Source: Pelagibius sp040217155
GTDB taxonomy: Bacteria; Pseudomonadota; Alphaproteobacteria; Kiloniellales; Kiloniellaceae
Direction of reading: 5' to 3'
DNA length: 64,000 nt
Assembly (NCBI GenBank): GCA_040217155.1
Contig: JAVJNS010000032.1
Coordinates: 1 to 64,000 of the forward strand
The notes beneath the pieces were generated by a model. The model was given only the letters and a program-made list of their open reading frames with translations, ran no database searches and was not told the DNA's origin. Below, piece after piece: positions 42,108-51,982 of the stretch. A program made the position numbers and the translations under genes. The stretch's first letter is position 1, and each line of letters starts with the position of its first letter.

Positions 42108-42476
42108 TCAGCCGAAATATTCGCCGATGACCTCTTTCTTGGTGTCGATCGACATCTGCGAGAGCACGCGCACGCGCCCCGACTGGGTCCATCCCATCTT
42201 CAGATAGATCGGATTTTCCAGACGCAGCACATCCATATAGGCGGGATAGTGCGCGATATCGATATGAGCGACGGCGGTCTGCGCTTTATAGTCGCCGGTC
42301 GGTTTCGGCGGCTCCTGGGCTTCTCCGTAGTGCTCGAAAACCGCCGTTCCCCGGATCACGTCGTCATGGTCGTAGAGGCGCACCGTGATGAAGGAGTGCG
42401 CCTCTTCGCCCAGTTTCTTCGTCAGCACCTGCACCGTATGGCGCGCGATACTGTGCAGCGTGACTGCCATGGCCAT
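42108..42476 (-). CDS. Conserved hypothetical protein
   Basis: The 122-aa soluble product appears beta-rich: SFITVRLYDHDDVIRGTAVF, HIDIAHYPAYMDVLRLENPI, WTQSGRVRVLSQMSIDTKKE. No signal peptide. ATG 42470 (AVTLHSIARHT) is an alternative start. It lies between the HU-like gene (convergent) and the class III aminotransferase gene on the same strand. A 14-bp palindrome CTAAAGCGCTTTAG (42518-42531) is just upstream. Family not recognised. Confidence 0.65.
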   Translation of the reverse strand: MAMAVTLHSIARHTVQVLTKKLGEEAHSFITVRLYDHDDVIRGTAVFEHYGEAQEPPKPTGDYKAQTAVAHIDIAHYPAYMDVLRLENPIYLKMGWTQSGRVRVLSQMSIDTKKEVIGEYFG

Positions 42477-42540
42477 CCCTACTACCCCCCGGATCCTGCA
42501 AAAGCATTGCCCGAAGTCTAAAGCGCTTTAGTGCATCTTC

Positions 42541-43860
42541 CTAGTGCTTGGCGAGGACGCCGCGCAGCTTGGTGAAGATCTCGTCGATGTGGTGCTCCTC
42601 GCAGACCAGCGGCGGTGAGATCAGCGCGCAATCGCCGGTCAGTTTCACCATGCAGCCGGCATCGTAGAGCTCCTGCATCACCCGCAGGCCGCGCGCGCCG
42701 GGCTTGTCCAACGGCGCGAGGTCGATGCCGCCGATCATGCCGTAGCCGCGGATATCGGTGACGACGGAGAGATCCTTCATCGAATAGAGCGCCTCCAGGA
42801 ACTTGGGCGTCATCTTGGCCGCCCGCTCCACCAGTTGCTCTTCCTCGAAGATGTTGCGCGTGGCGATCGCCGCGGCGGAGGCCACCGGGCAGCCCGAATA
42901 GGTGTAGCCGTGGAACAGCTCGATGGCGTTCTCCGGGGCGGCGTCCATCAGGGTCTGATGGATGTGTTCGCTGGCGGCGACCGCGCCCATGGGCACCACG
43001 CCGTTGGTCAGCGCCTTGGCCATGGTCACCATGTCGGGGACCACGCCGAAGCTGTCGGCGCCGAACTGCTTGCCGGTGCGCCCGAAGCCGCAGATCACCT
43101 CGTCGAAAATCAACAGGATGCCATGCCTGTCGCAGATTTCGCGCAGGCGCTGGAGGTAGCCCTTGGGCGGGATCAGGGCACCGGTGGAGCCGGCGATCGG
43201 CTCGACGATGCAGCAGGCGATGGAGTCGGCGCCGTGCAGGTCGACGAGACGCTGCAGGTCGTCAGCCAGTTCCGCGCCGGTTTCCGGCTCGCCCACCGTG
43301 AACTTGTGCTCCGGCAGGTGGGTGTGGCGCAGATGGCAGGCGCCCGGCAGACCGAGGCCGAAGGCCTTCTTGTTGTTGATCATGCCGGCGACGGCGAGGC
43401 CGCCGAAGTTCACGCCGTGGTAGGCGCGCTCGCGCCCGACGAAGCGCATGCGCTGCCCTTCGCCGCGCGCCTTGTGGTAGGCCAGCGCGATCTTCAGCGC
43501 CGTCTCGACGGCTTCCGAACCGGAATTCGAGAAGAACACATGGTCGAGGTCGCCGGGCGTGATGGAGGCGATGCGGCGGGCGATCTCGAAGGAGCCCGGA
43601 TGGCCGAACTGGAAGGGCGGCGCGTAGTCCATCTTGGTCAGCACCTCGGTCACCGCCTCGGCGATCTCGCGGCGGCCGTGGCCCGCGGCGACGCAGAACA
43701 GGCCGGCCGAGCCGTCGATCACCTTGTCGCCGTGATCGGTGGTGTAGTACATGCCCTCGGCGCCCGTCAGAATCCGCGGGTTCGCCTTGAAATGGCGGTT
43801 CGCGGTAAAGGGCATCCAATGCTGCTCGAGCGAATTGGGAATTGGCGGGATGACATTCAT
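42541..43860 (-). CDS. Class III omega-aminotransferase (beta-alanine--pyruvate type)
   Basis: The 439-aa product is a fold-type I, class III PLP enzyme. Lys282 (VTMAKALTNGVVPMGAV) is the PLP lysine; DEVICGFGRTGK contains the conserved Asp, and FFSNSGSEAVETALKIA binds phosphate. The opening HWMPFTANRHFKANPRI is typical for omega-amino acid:pyruvate aminotransferases. Likely reactions are beta-alanine or a diamine plus pyruvate to the semialdehyde/aldehyde plus L-alanine. The alanine dehydrogenase gene lies 120 bp upstream on the same strand, and a polyamine-type importer is nearby. Confidence 0.92.
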   Translation of the reverse strand: MNVIPPIPNSLEQHWMPFTANRHFKANPRILTGAEGMYYTTDHGDKVIDGSAGLFCVAAGHGRREIAEAVTEVLTKMDYAPPFQFGHPGSFEIARRIASITPGDLDHVFFSNSGSEAVETALKIALAYHKARGEGQRMRFVGRERAYHGVNFGGLAVAGMINNKKAFGLGLPGACHLRHTHLPEHKFTVGEPETGAELADDLQRLVDLHGADSIACCIVEPIAGSTGALIPPKGYLQRLREICDRHGILLIFDEVICGFGRTGKQFGADSFGVVPDMVTMAKALTNGVVPMGAVAASEHIHQTLMDAAPENAIELFHGYTYSGCPVASAAAIATRNIFEEEQLVERAAKMTPKFLEALYSMKDLSVVTDIRGYGMIGGIDLAPLDKPGARGLRVMQELYDAGCMVKLTGDCALISPPLVCEEHHIDEIFTKLRGVLAKH

Positions 43861-43980
43861 CGGCCCATCTTTCCTACGGTTTTGAACAAGTTGACGGCAA
43901 CCTTAGACCGCAGTCTAGTCCCCCCGCCATGGAGGCAACTAGACCCAGTTGGCGGCCATCTGTGAGGCCAGACACCGCCG

Positions 43981-45108
43981 TCAGAGGCGCGGCACGTCCA
44001 AAGCCTCTTCCGGCGCGACGAATTCCAGGCCATGCGCCTCCGCCACGGCCTTGTAGGTCACCTTGCCGCCGGCCACGTTGAGGCCGTTCTTGAGGTGCGG
44101 GTTCTCCGCCAGGGCCCGGCGATAGCCCTTGTCGGCGAGCGCCAGGGTGAAGGGCAAGGTGGCGTTGTTGAGGGCGATGGTCGACGTGCGGGCCACGGCG
44201 CCGGGCATATTGGTGACGCAGTAGTGCACGCAGCCCTCCTCGATGTAGGTCGGGGCGTCGTGGGTGGTGCCGCGAGAGGTTTCGAAGCAGCCGCCCTGGT
44301 CGATGGCGATATCGACCAGCACCGAGCCCGGGCGCATGCGGCGGATCATGTCGCGGGTCACCAACTTGGGCGCCGCCGCGCCCGGCACCAGCACCGCGCC
44401 GATCACCAGGTCGGCGCCCTCCACGTAGCGCTCGATGGCGTCGACGGTCGAATAGATGGTGTTCAGTGTCGGGCCGAACTGCAAATCGAGCTCGTAGAGG
44501 CGCTCCAGCGAGCGATCGATCACCGTGACGTGGGCTTCCATGCCCATGGCCATGCGCGCCGCGTTGGTGCCCGAAACGCCGCCGCCGATGATTACCACTC
44601 TGGCCGCCGCCACACCGGGAACACCGCCCAGCAGCATGCCGGAACCGCCCTGTTCCTTTTCGAGGCAATGGGCGCCGACCTGCACCGACATGCGGCCGGC
44701 GACCTCGCTCATGGGCGACAGCAGGGGCAGGCCGCCGCGGGCGGAGGTTACGGTCTCGTAGGCGATGGCGATGCAGCCGGATTTCATCAGCCCCTCGGTC
44801 TGCGGTCGGTCCGGCGCCAGGTGCAGGTAGGTGAACAGCGCCTGATCCTGGCGCAGCCGGGCATACTCCTCCGGCTGCGGCTCCTTGACCTTGACGACCA
44901 TCTCCGCCGCGGCGAAGACGCCATCGGCATCGGGCGCGATCTGCGCGCCGGCGGCCTCGTAGTCGGCGTCGGTAAAGCCGATGCCCTCGCCCGCCTTGGT
45001 TTCGACCAGCACCTTGTGGCCATGGTGAATCAACTCGCGGACCGACGAAGGCACCAGTCCCACGCGGTATTCGTGGTTCTTCACTTCCTTAGGCACGCCA
45101 ACCAGCAT
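43981..45108 (-). CDS. ald: Alanine dehydrogenase
   Basis: The 375-aa product begins MLVGVPKEVKNHEYRVGLVP, the standard Ald start. Catalytic Lys75 (VVKVKEPQPEE) and His96 (FTYLHLAPD) are at the family positions, and the Rossmann motif GGGVSG is at 175-180. The reaction is L-alanine + NAD+ + water to pyruvate + ammonia + NADH. The neighbouring class III aminotransferase would make the alanine, so both could form a pyruvate-recycling pair. No Lrp/AldR-type regulator is adjacent. Confidence 0.95.
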   Translation of the reverse strand: MLVGVPKEVKNHEYRVGLVPSSVRELIHHGHKVLVETKAGEGIGFTDADYEAAGAQIAPDADGVFAAAEMVVKVKEPQPEEYARLRQDQALFTYLHLAPDRPQTEGLMKSGCIAIAYETVTSARGGLPLLSPMSEVAGRMSVQVGAHCLEKEQGGSGMLLGGVPGVAAARVVIIGGGVSGTNAARMAMGMEAHVTVIDRSLERLYELDLQFGPTLNTIYSTVDAIERYVEGADLVIGAVLVPGAAAPKLVTRDMIRRMRPGSVLVDIAIDQGGCFETSRGTTHDAPTYIEEGCVHYCVTNMPGAVARTSTIALNNATLPFTLALADKGYRRALAENPHLKNGLNVAGGKVTYKAVAEAHGLEFVAPEEALDVPRL

Positions 45109-45292
45109 TTATTCTGTCCTCTGCCATCGTTGCGGGCCGGTTTTTCCGGCCTGTGGTTTATGATCCAAACGCACCGGTATCGGCAATAGACCATGGCGGC
45201 GCGAAACCGCACCCTAGGGCTACGGACAGGTAACTTCCAGAGCCAGATTTTCGTTGTGGCTGATGCCAGCAGATGGCGGGCCGATCAGGCCG

Positions 45293-46096
45293 TCAGTCGT
45301 CGAGCAGCACGCTGTGCAGGGTGTCCCAGCTGCTGCGGTCCGGCGCCATGAGCAGGCCCAGGTCGCGGTAGCGCGCCGCGGTGTAGGGCATGGCATCGAA
45401 GCACAGCGCGGTGCCACCCGCCTCCTGGTGCAACAGGACGCCGGGGACATGGTCCCAGGGCATCAGGCGGGTAAAGAGGGAAAAATGCACCGCGCCCTCG
45501 GCCAGCCGCAGGTATTCCGCCCCGGCACAGCCGAGGGACTTCACCGCCGCGACCGCGCCGCGGCGCTGATCGACGCGCCGGGCGATCTGCTTCGGAGCAT
45601 AGCTGGAGGCATGGAGGCTGCCGGTCATCCGCGCCGTTTCGACCGGCGCGGCGACGGACATGCGCGCTCCGTTGAGCCAGGCGCCGGCACCGCGCTCGGC
45701 AATGCCAAAGCGTCCGCTCACCGGCTCCAGGATCCAGGCGCCCCGCGTTTCGCCGCCCCGCACCAAGGCCAGCATGATCGCGAAAGCCGGGCGGCCGTGC
45801 GCGAAGTTGCGCGTGCCGTCGATCGGATCGATGATCCACAGCGGTTCTTCGGACGTCAGCCGTGTCATCAAGGCGGGATCGCTGTGCGCCGCCTCCTCGC
45901 CCACCACCAGGGAGCCGGGCAGCATGTCGCGCAGCCGCGCGGTCAGGCGTTCTTCGACCATCACGTCGACCACCGTCACCAGTTCGCCGGCGGTCTTTTC
46001 GCGGATGTCTTCGCTGGCCAGGGACTGGAATCGCGGCAGGACCTCGACCGCGGCGATCTCCTCGATCACGGCGGAAACTTTGGCGATGTCGATCAA
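45293..46096 (-). CDS. Inositol-monophosphatase-family phosphatase
   Basis: TTG 46096 is chosen as start because a GGAG lies about 6 bp upstream and the homology begins right there; no ATG fits. Product 267 aa. Metal-binding motifs are GEE (67-69), WIIDPIDGTRNFAHG (Asp90, Asp93) and the C-terminal PWDHVPGVLLHQEAGG. Members include IMPase, histidinol-phosphatase (HisN) and CysQ-like enzymes; the spacing does not decide among them. It lies just downstream of the groEL terminator. Confidence 0.88.
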   Translation of the reverse strand: MIDIAKVSAVIEEIAAVEVLPRFQSLASEDIREKTAGELVTVVDVMVEERLTARLRDMLPGSLVVGEEAAHSDPALMTRLTSEEPLWIIDPIDGTRNFAHGRPAFAIMLALVRGGETRGAWILEPVSGRFGIAERGAGAWLNGARMSVAAPVETARMTGSLHASSYAPKQIARRVDQRRGAVAAVKSLGCAGAEYLRLAEGAVHFSLFTRLMPWDHVPGVLLHQEAGGTALCFDAMPYTAARYRDLGLLMAPDRSSWDTLHSVLLDD

Positions 46097-46154
46097 GTGA
46101 GCTCCAGGAGGGCTGAACAGGGGCCGGGGCAAGATAACGCTTGAGCGGGCACGG

Positions 46155-46182
46155 AAAAAGGGCCGCGGCGGAACCGCGGCCC
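46155..46182 (-). terminator. Rho-independent terminator of groESL
   Basis: On the minus strand GGGCCGCGG-TTCCG-CCGCGGCCC is followed by five T residues (plus-strand A run at 46155-46159). It lies 30 bp after the groEL stop and separates the operon from the phosphatase gene. Confidence 0.92.
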
Positions 46183-46211
46183 TCGATCTTCCAGCTTGGG
46201 GGAAAGGGCTC

Positions 46212-47870
<1,659 letters not shown>

Positions 47871-47900
47871 CTCTGGATATCTTCCTTGTTGTAGTAAGCC

Positions 47901-48188
47901 TTATTGCAGTACGCCCATGACGTCGGACTCGCGCATGATCAACATGGTCTTGCCGTCCAACTTCACTTCGGTGCCGGACCACTTGCCATAGAGGACCTTG
48001 TCGCCCTTCTTGACGTCCAGCGCGTTGAGCTTGCCGTCGTCGCCCCGGGAACCGGGACCGACAGCCAGCACCTTGCCTTGCATCGGCTTTTCTTTTGCTG
48101 TGTCGGGAATGATGATACCGCCGGCGGTCTTTTCGTCTTCCTCCAGCGGCTCGACCACGACACGGTCATGCAGCGGCCTGAATTTCAT
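47901..48188 (-). CDS. groS: Co-chaperonin GroES (10 kDa)
   Basis: The 95-aa product has FRPLHDRVVVEPLEEDEKTA, the mobile loop TAGGIIIPDTAKEKP and the typical KVLYGKWSGTEVKLDGK end. It caps GroEL. It is the first gene of groESL; a sigma-70-like promoter with overlapping CIRCE lies upstream (48278-48337). Confidence 0.99.
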   Translation of the reverse strand: MKFRPLHDRVVVEPLEEDEKTAGGIIIPDTAKEKPMQGKVLAVGPGSRGDDGKLNALDVKKGDKVLYGKWSGTEVKLDGKTMLIMRESDVMGVLQ

Positions 48189-48277
48189 AGAACTCTACCC
48201 TGTCTGATTTCGATGGGAATGGCGCGGGGCCACCAAGCGGCTTTACAGCCCCTCGCCGGCCCCGGCCGCGATCTTTG

Positions 48278-48304
48278 TTAGCACTCAGCCACACCGAGTG
48301 CTAG
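48278..48304 (-). promoter_or_regulatory. CIRCE element (HrcA operator)
   Basis: TTAGCACTC-N9-GAGTGCTAG matches the CIRCE consensus TTAGCACTC-N9-GAGTGCTAA with one mismatch at the last base. It is about 90 bp upstream of groS and just downstream of the predicted -10, so HrcA binding would block transcription until heat stress. Confidence 0.96.
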
Positions 48305-48308
48305 CGAG

Positions 48309-48337
48309 CATATAAAAGCCCCGGCGGAGAGAGTCAA
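48309..48337 (-). promoter_or_regulatory. Sigma-70-type promoter of groESL
   Basis: On the minus strand TTGACT (48337-48332), a 17-bp spacer and TATATG (48314-48309) form a good -35/-10 pair. The CIRCE operator begins 5 bp after the -10. The -35 box overlaps the stop codon region of hflX, so the promoter lies at the very end of the preceding gene. No RpoH consensus was needed to explain the region. Confidence 0.8.
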
Positions 48338-49677
48338 CCACCCGCGGCAAAGTTCCGGGCAGGACTTGGCGTCTTGGCGTTCTGAGCGGCGAGAATCTCG
48401 CCATTTTCAACGCAGGAGCCGAATTTCTTAAGAAACCGGTCAAGGTCCATCGGAGCGAGCTTCACATCGATCTCGGTGACCAGTTCCTGGTCCCGGCGCC
48501 CCACCACTTCGCCGTGGTCGTAGAGCCAGCCGAGGGCGGCGCCCTGTTCCAGCCGCAGGCCGACGGTGACCTGCCGGCGCTGCAGCGACAAGTGCTTGCC
48601 GACCAGTTCCAGGACGTCGTCGCAGCCGTCGCCGGTAAGTGCCGAGCAAAGCACGCTTTCCGGGCTGGCTTCGCTCCGCTGGGTCAGGTGGTGCCGCTCG
48701 GCCGCCGGCAGCAGGTCGGCCTTGTTGAGCACCTCCATGACATGGCCCATGGTTTCATCGATGCCGAGGTCCGCCAGGACCGCCCGCACATCGGCCTGCT
48801 GCGCCAGGCTGTCGGGGTGCGATACGTCGCGCACATGCAGGATGACGTCGGCCTCGATCACCTCCTCCAGGGTGGCGCGGAAGGCCGCCACCAGGTCGGT
48901 CGGCAGGTCGGAGATGAAGCCCACCGTGTCGGAGAGGATGATGTTCTGGCCCGACGGCAGCACGACCCGCCGCATGGTCGGGTCGAGGGTGGCGAAAAGC
49001 TGGTCGCGGGCCAGCACCTTGGCCTCGGTCAGGCGGTTGAACAGGGTTGACTTGCCGGCATTGGTGTAGCCCACCAGGGCGACCACCGGATAGGGCACGC
49101 GCTGGCGCGCGCCGCGGTGCAGGCCGCGGGTGCGCTGGACCTGGGCCAGTTCCTTTTTCAGGCGGGTGATGCGCTCGGTGATCAGCCGGCGGTCGATTTC
49201 CAACTGGCTCTCGCCCGGGCCGCCCATGAAGCCGACGCCGCCGCGCTGGCGCTCCAGGTGGGTCCAGGAGCGCACCAGGCGGGAGCGCTGATAGGTCAGC
49301 GCCGCCAGTTCGACCTGCAGCTTGCCTTCCTTGGTGCGCGCCCGTTCGCCGAAAATCTCCAGGATCAGACCGGTGCGGTCGATGACCTTGCAGTCCCAGG
49401 CCCGTTCCAGATTGCGTTGCTGCACCGGGGTCAGGGCCGCATCGACCACCGCCACGGCGATCTCCTGTAGGCGGATGTCGCCAGCCAGGCGCTCGACGGC
49501 GCCGCCGCCGATCAGCGTCTTGGCCTTGAGTTGCTTGACTGTCACGACCTCGCCGACGACGACCTCGAGATCGATGGCCGCGGTCAGACCGACGGCCTCG
49601 GCCAGGCGCGCCTCGGGTGCGCGCAGGCCGGGCTGCAGAAAATCAGGGTGCACGACAAGAGCGCGGTCGGTCATCAC
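48334..49677 (-). CDS. hflX: GTPase HflX
   Basis: The 447-aa product has the HflX N-terminal domain (AKTLIGGGAVERLAGDI, DRTGLILEIFGERARTKEGK), a coiled linker, and a G domain with G1 GYTNAGKS (203-210), G3 DTVGFISDLP and G4 NKAD. ATG 49674 (second Met) is also possible. HflX binds and splits stalled 70S ribosomes after heat stress. It follows hfq as in most proteobacteria. Confidence 0.96.
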   Translation of the reverse strand: MMTDRALVVHPDFLQPGLRAPEARLAEAVGLTAAIDLEVVVGEVVTVKQLKAKTLIGGGAVERLAGDIRLQEIAVAVVDAALTPVQQRNLERAWDCKVIDRTGLILEIFGERARTKEGKLQVELAALTYQRSRLVRSWTHLERQRGGVGFMGGPGESQLEIDRRLITERITRLKKELAQVQRTRGLHRGARQRVPYPVVALVGYTNAGKSTLFNRLTEAKVLARDQLFATLDPTMRRVVLPSGQNIILSDTVGFISDLPTDLVAAFRATLEEVIEADVILHVRDVSHPDSLAQQADVRAVLADLGIDETMGHVMEVLNKADLLPAAERHHLTQRSEASPESVLCSALTGDGCDDVLELVGKHLSLQRRQVTVGLRLEQGAALGWLYDHGEVVGRRDQELVTEIDVKLAPMDLDRFLKKFGSCVENGEILAAQNAKTPSPARNFAAGG

Positions 49678-49763
49678 GTCCGGCGGCGCGCGGCGCCGCC
49701 CCTTTCAGTAAGGCTCAAGCTGCCGGCAGGGTGGTCAGCCTCGGTCACGCCCGCTGCGGCGGG

Positions 49764-50021
49764 TCAACCCTCGGCAGCCTCTTCTTCCTTGCTGGGATCG
49801 AAGAGCTGAATCGGGGTCGCCGGCATGACCGTCGAGATGGCATGCTTGTAGACGAGCTGCGAATGCGCGTCGCGGCGCAGGAGAACAGAAAAATTATCGA
49901 ACCACGTAACAATCCCCTGCAACTTCACGCCGTTCACCAAAAAAACGGTAACGGGGACCTTGTTCTTCCGAATGTGATTGAGAAATACGTCCTGCACGCT
50001 TTGATTTTTTTCAGCGGCCAT
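49764..50021 (-). CDS. hfq: RNA chaperone Hfq
   Basis: The 85-aa product has Sm1 (VTVFLVNGVKLQGIVTWFDN) and Sm2 with YKHAIS at 58-63, the 3'-poly(U) pocket. The N-terminus QDVFLNHIRKNKVPV is standard, and the short acidic tail (PSKEEEAAEG) is typical for alphaproteobacteria. It forms a hexamer for sRNA-mRNA pairing. The 264 bp upstream (50022-50285) hold no gene and should contain its promoter. Confidence 0.98.
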   Translation of the reverse strand: MAAEKNQSVQDVFLNHIRKNKVPVTVFLVNGVKLQGIVTWFDNFSVLLRRDAHSQLVYKHAISTVMPATPIQLFDPSKEEEAAEG

Positions 50022-50285
50022 TTTCGCACCTTTGTTCTTGCTCTTAACGTCGGTCGATTATGTTTACTCTGGCCTCTGCGCACTTCGGCGCCCCCAGATA
50101 ACTGATCTTCGAGCCGCTCCCAGTCAGGTTCCATTTCTGCGCCAATTACGCCAAATGCGCGGCGCCCCCCGAGCGCAGGAGCCGAATGGCCCTTCCTATC
50201 ACGCTTGGGAGAAAAATGAAAAATTATCCTGAGAGAAAAGCCGCCCCGGAACTGCACAAGCTATTTCAGTTATTTGCTGCTCGAC

Positions 50286-50954
50286 TCAGCCGTTTTCAAG
50301 GGCTTTCAGGGCCAAATCGGCAAAAGCCGCGCAGTCCGGCAGGTGAGCGGCCGGGGGGCAGGCGTCGAACTCTCCGGCCCGCGGCTCCTCGGGGCGGATC
50401 AGTACCGGGGTGCAGCCGCTGTTGCGGGCACAGAGCAGATCGATGTCGGTGTCGCCGACGAACCAGACCTCGGGTCCGGCGGCGATGCCGGTGCCGTCCA
50501 GCGCGAAGTCGATGACCTCCGGCGCCGGCTTGTCCTTGACGGCGTCGGTGGCGCCGACCAGCGGGCCCAGGTAGCTGTCCCAGCCGATGGCGGCCGCCTC
50601 AAGGCGCAGCAGTCTGCCCTGCTTGTTGCTGACGATGCCGAGCAGGGTCTGACCGGTCGCGGCGATGTCGCGCAGCATCGCCCCCGCCCCCGGTAGTTCG
50701 CGCAGCTGTTCCAGGTGGGCGGACTCGTAGGTGCGGTAGAAGATTGCGGTGGCTTCGTCGGCACGTTCGCCGAACAGGTCCGGGAAGGTATCCCGCGCCG
50801 ATTTGCGGACTTTCTGGCGCGCCTCCTCCAGGGTCCAGGGGCGTTGGCCCATGGCCTCGAAAACGGCCATCATGGCGTGGTGAATCAGCACCCAGGAGTC
50901 CACCAGGGTGTTGTCCCAGTCGAAGAGAATGGCTTTGGGGGCTGGCAGGGTCAT
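50286..50954 (-). CDS. HAD-superfamily phosphatase
   Basis: The 222-aa product has motif I FDWDNTLVDSW, motif II LGIVSNKQGR, motif III lysine in VKDKPAPEVIDFAL and motif IV VWFVGDTDIDLLCARNSG. The cap is helical (C1). The DWDNT variant of motif I separates it from Gph at 29642. Substrate unknown; small phosphorylated metabolites or nucleotides are likely. It lies between dat and hfq. Confidence 0.9.
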   Translation of the reverse strand: MTLPAPKAILFDWDNTLVDSWVLIHHAMMAVFEAMGQRPWTLEEARQKVRKSARDTFPDLFGERADEATAIFYRTYESAHLEQLRELPGAGAMLRDIAATGQTLLGIVSNKQGRLLRLEAAAIGWDSYLGPLVGATDAVKDKPAPEVIDFALDGTGIAAGPEVWFVGDTDIDLLCARNSGCTPVLIRPEEPRAGEFDACPPAAHLPDCAAFADLALKALENG

Positions 50955-51073
50955 ATAGAGCCAGGGCCTTTATGGGTGGTTCTGTGATTTGGCGTCCGCA
51001 AGCTTCTGTGCCGTGCCCAAGAGAATGCGGAAATAGGCCAGATTGATGTCGTTGAAGGCATCGAGGTCTCCGC

Positions 51074-51937
51074 TCAGGCGCTGGCTTTCAGGCCCTGCAT
51101 GTAGTCGAGGTAGCGCTGGCGCAGCTTGCCGGAGAGAATCCCGGGGTGCCCGTTGCCGATCGGCTGGCCGTCGAGCTGGCTGACGGGCAGCACGAAAGAC
51201 GTGCTGGAGGTCAGGAAGGCCTCGCGGGCCGCTTTGGCCTCTGCCACCGAGAAGGAACGCTCCTCCAGTTCATAGCCCTCCGCCTTGATCAGCTCGAGCA
51301 GCGTGATGCGGGTGATGCCGTTGAGGATTGCTTGCGTCGCGTCGCGGGTCACCACCTTGCCGTCCTTGGTGACGATCCAGGCGTTGGTCGACGTGCCCTC
51401 GGTTACCTGGCCGTCGCCGTCGACTTGCCAGGCTTCGTAAGCGCCGGCCTCCACGGCCTGCTGCTTGCCGAGAATGTTGGGCAGCAGGGAGACCGACTTG
51501 ATGTCGCAACGGTGCCAACGCTGATCCGGCACGGTGATGACCTTGAGGCCATCGCTCAGCAACTGCGCGCTGTGCGGCTTGGTCTGACGCGTGGTCATGA
51601 CCAGGGCCGGCCGCGCCGCCTTGGGGAACTTGTGGTCGCGCGGCGCCACGCCACGGGTGACCTGCATGTAGAGAAAACCGTTGCTGAGACCGTTGCGGCG
51701 CATCAGCTCGCGCGACACCAGCTTCAGCGCCGGGCGCGACATCGGCTGGTCGATGCGCAGTTCGCGCAGCGAGCGGTCGAGGCGGTCCAGGTGGAGGCCC
51801 TCATCGACCAGGATGCCGTTGTAAACCGGCACCACCTCGTAGACGCCGTCGGCGAACTGATAACCGCGGTCCTCGATATGCACGGCGGCGTCGCCGTGCG
51901 GCAGGTAGCGGCCGTTGACATAGGCTTGACGGGGCAT
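51074..51937 (-). CDS. dat: D-amino-acid aminotransferase (class IV)
   Basis: The 287-aa fold-type IV PLP enzyme begins YVNGRYLPHGDAAVHIEDRG; Lys147 in CDIKSVSLLPNILGKQQA is the PLP lysine, and EGTSTNAWIVTKDGKVVT contacts phosphate. The DIKSxxLLPN block is that of D-alanine aminotransferases rather than IlvE. D-alanine + 2-oxoglutarate to pyruvate + D-glutamate is the likely reaction, supplying cell-wall D-amino acids. The ntrX-trkA-dat-hfq order is common in Rhodospirillaceae. Confidence 0.9.
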   Translation of the reverse strand: MPRQAYVNGRYLPHGDAAVHIEDRGYQFADGVYEVVPVYNGILVDEGLHLDRLDRSLRELRIDQPMSRPALKLVSRELMRRNGLSNGFLYMQVTRGVAPRDHKFPKAARPALVMTTRQTKPHSAQLLSDGLKVITVPDQRWHRCDIKSVSLLPNILGKQQAVEAGAYEAWQVDGDGQVTEGTSTNAWIVTKDGKVVTRDATQAILNGITRITLLELIKAEGYELEERSFSVAEAKAAREAFLTSSTSFVLPVSQLDGQPIGNGHPGILSGKLRQRYLDYMQGLKASA

Positions 51938-51982
51938 TCGCGAGCCACTCCTTTCAACTCGGACGAATCGGCAGTGGCGATC

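Noticed and set aside
42518..42531. CTAAAGCGCTTTAG palindrome as an operator for the hypothetical gene at 42108
   Set aside because: A 14-bp palindrome alone between two same-strand genes is weak evidence; no second site or promoter elements could be tied to it.
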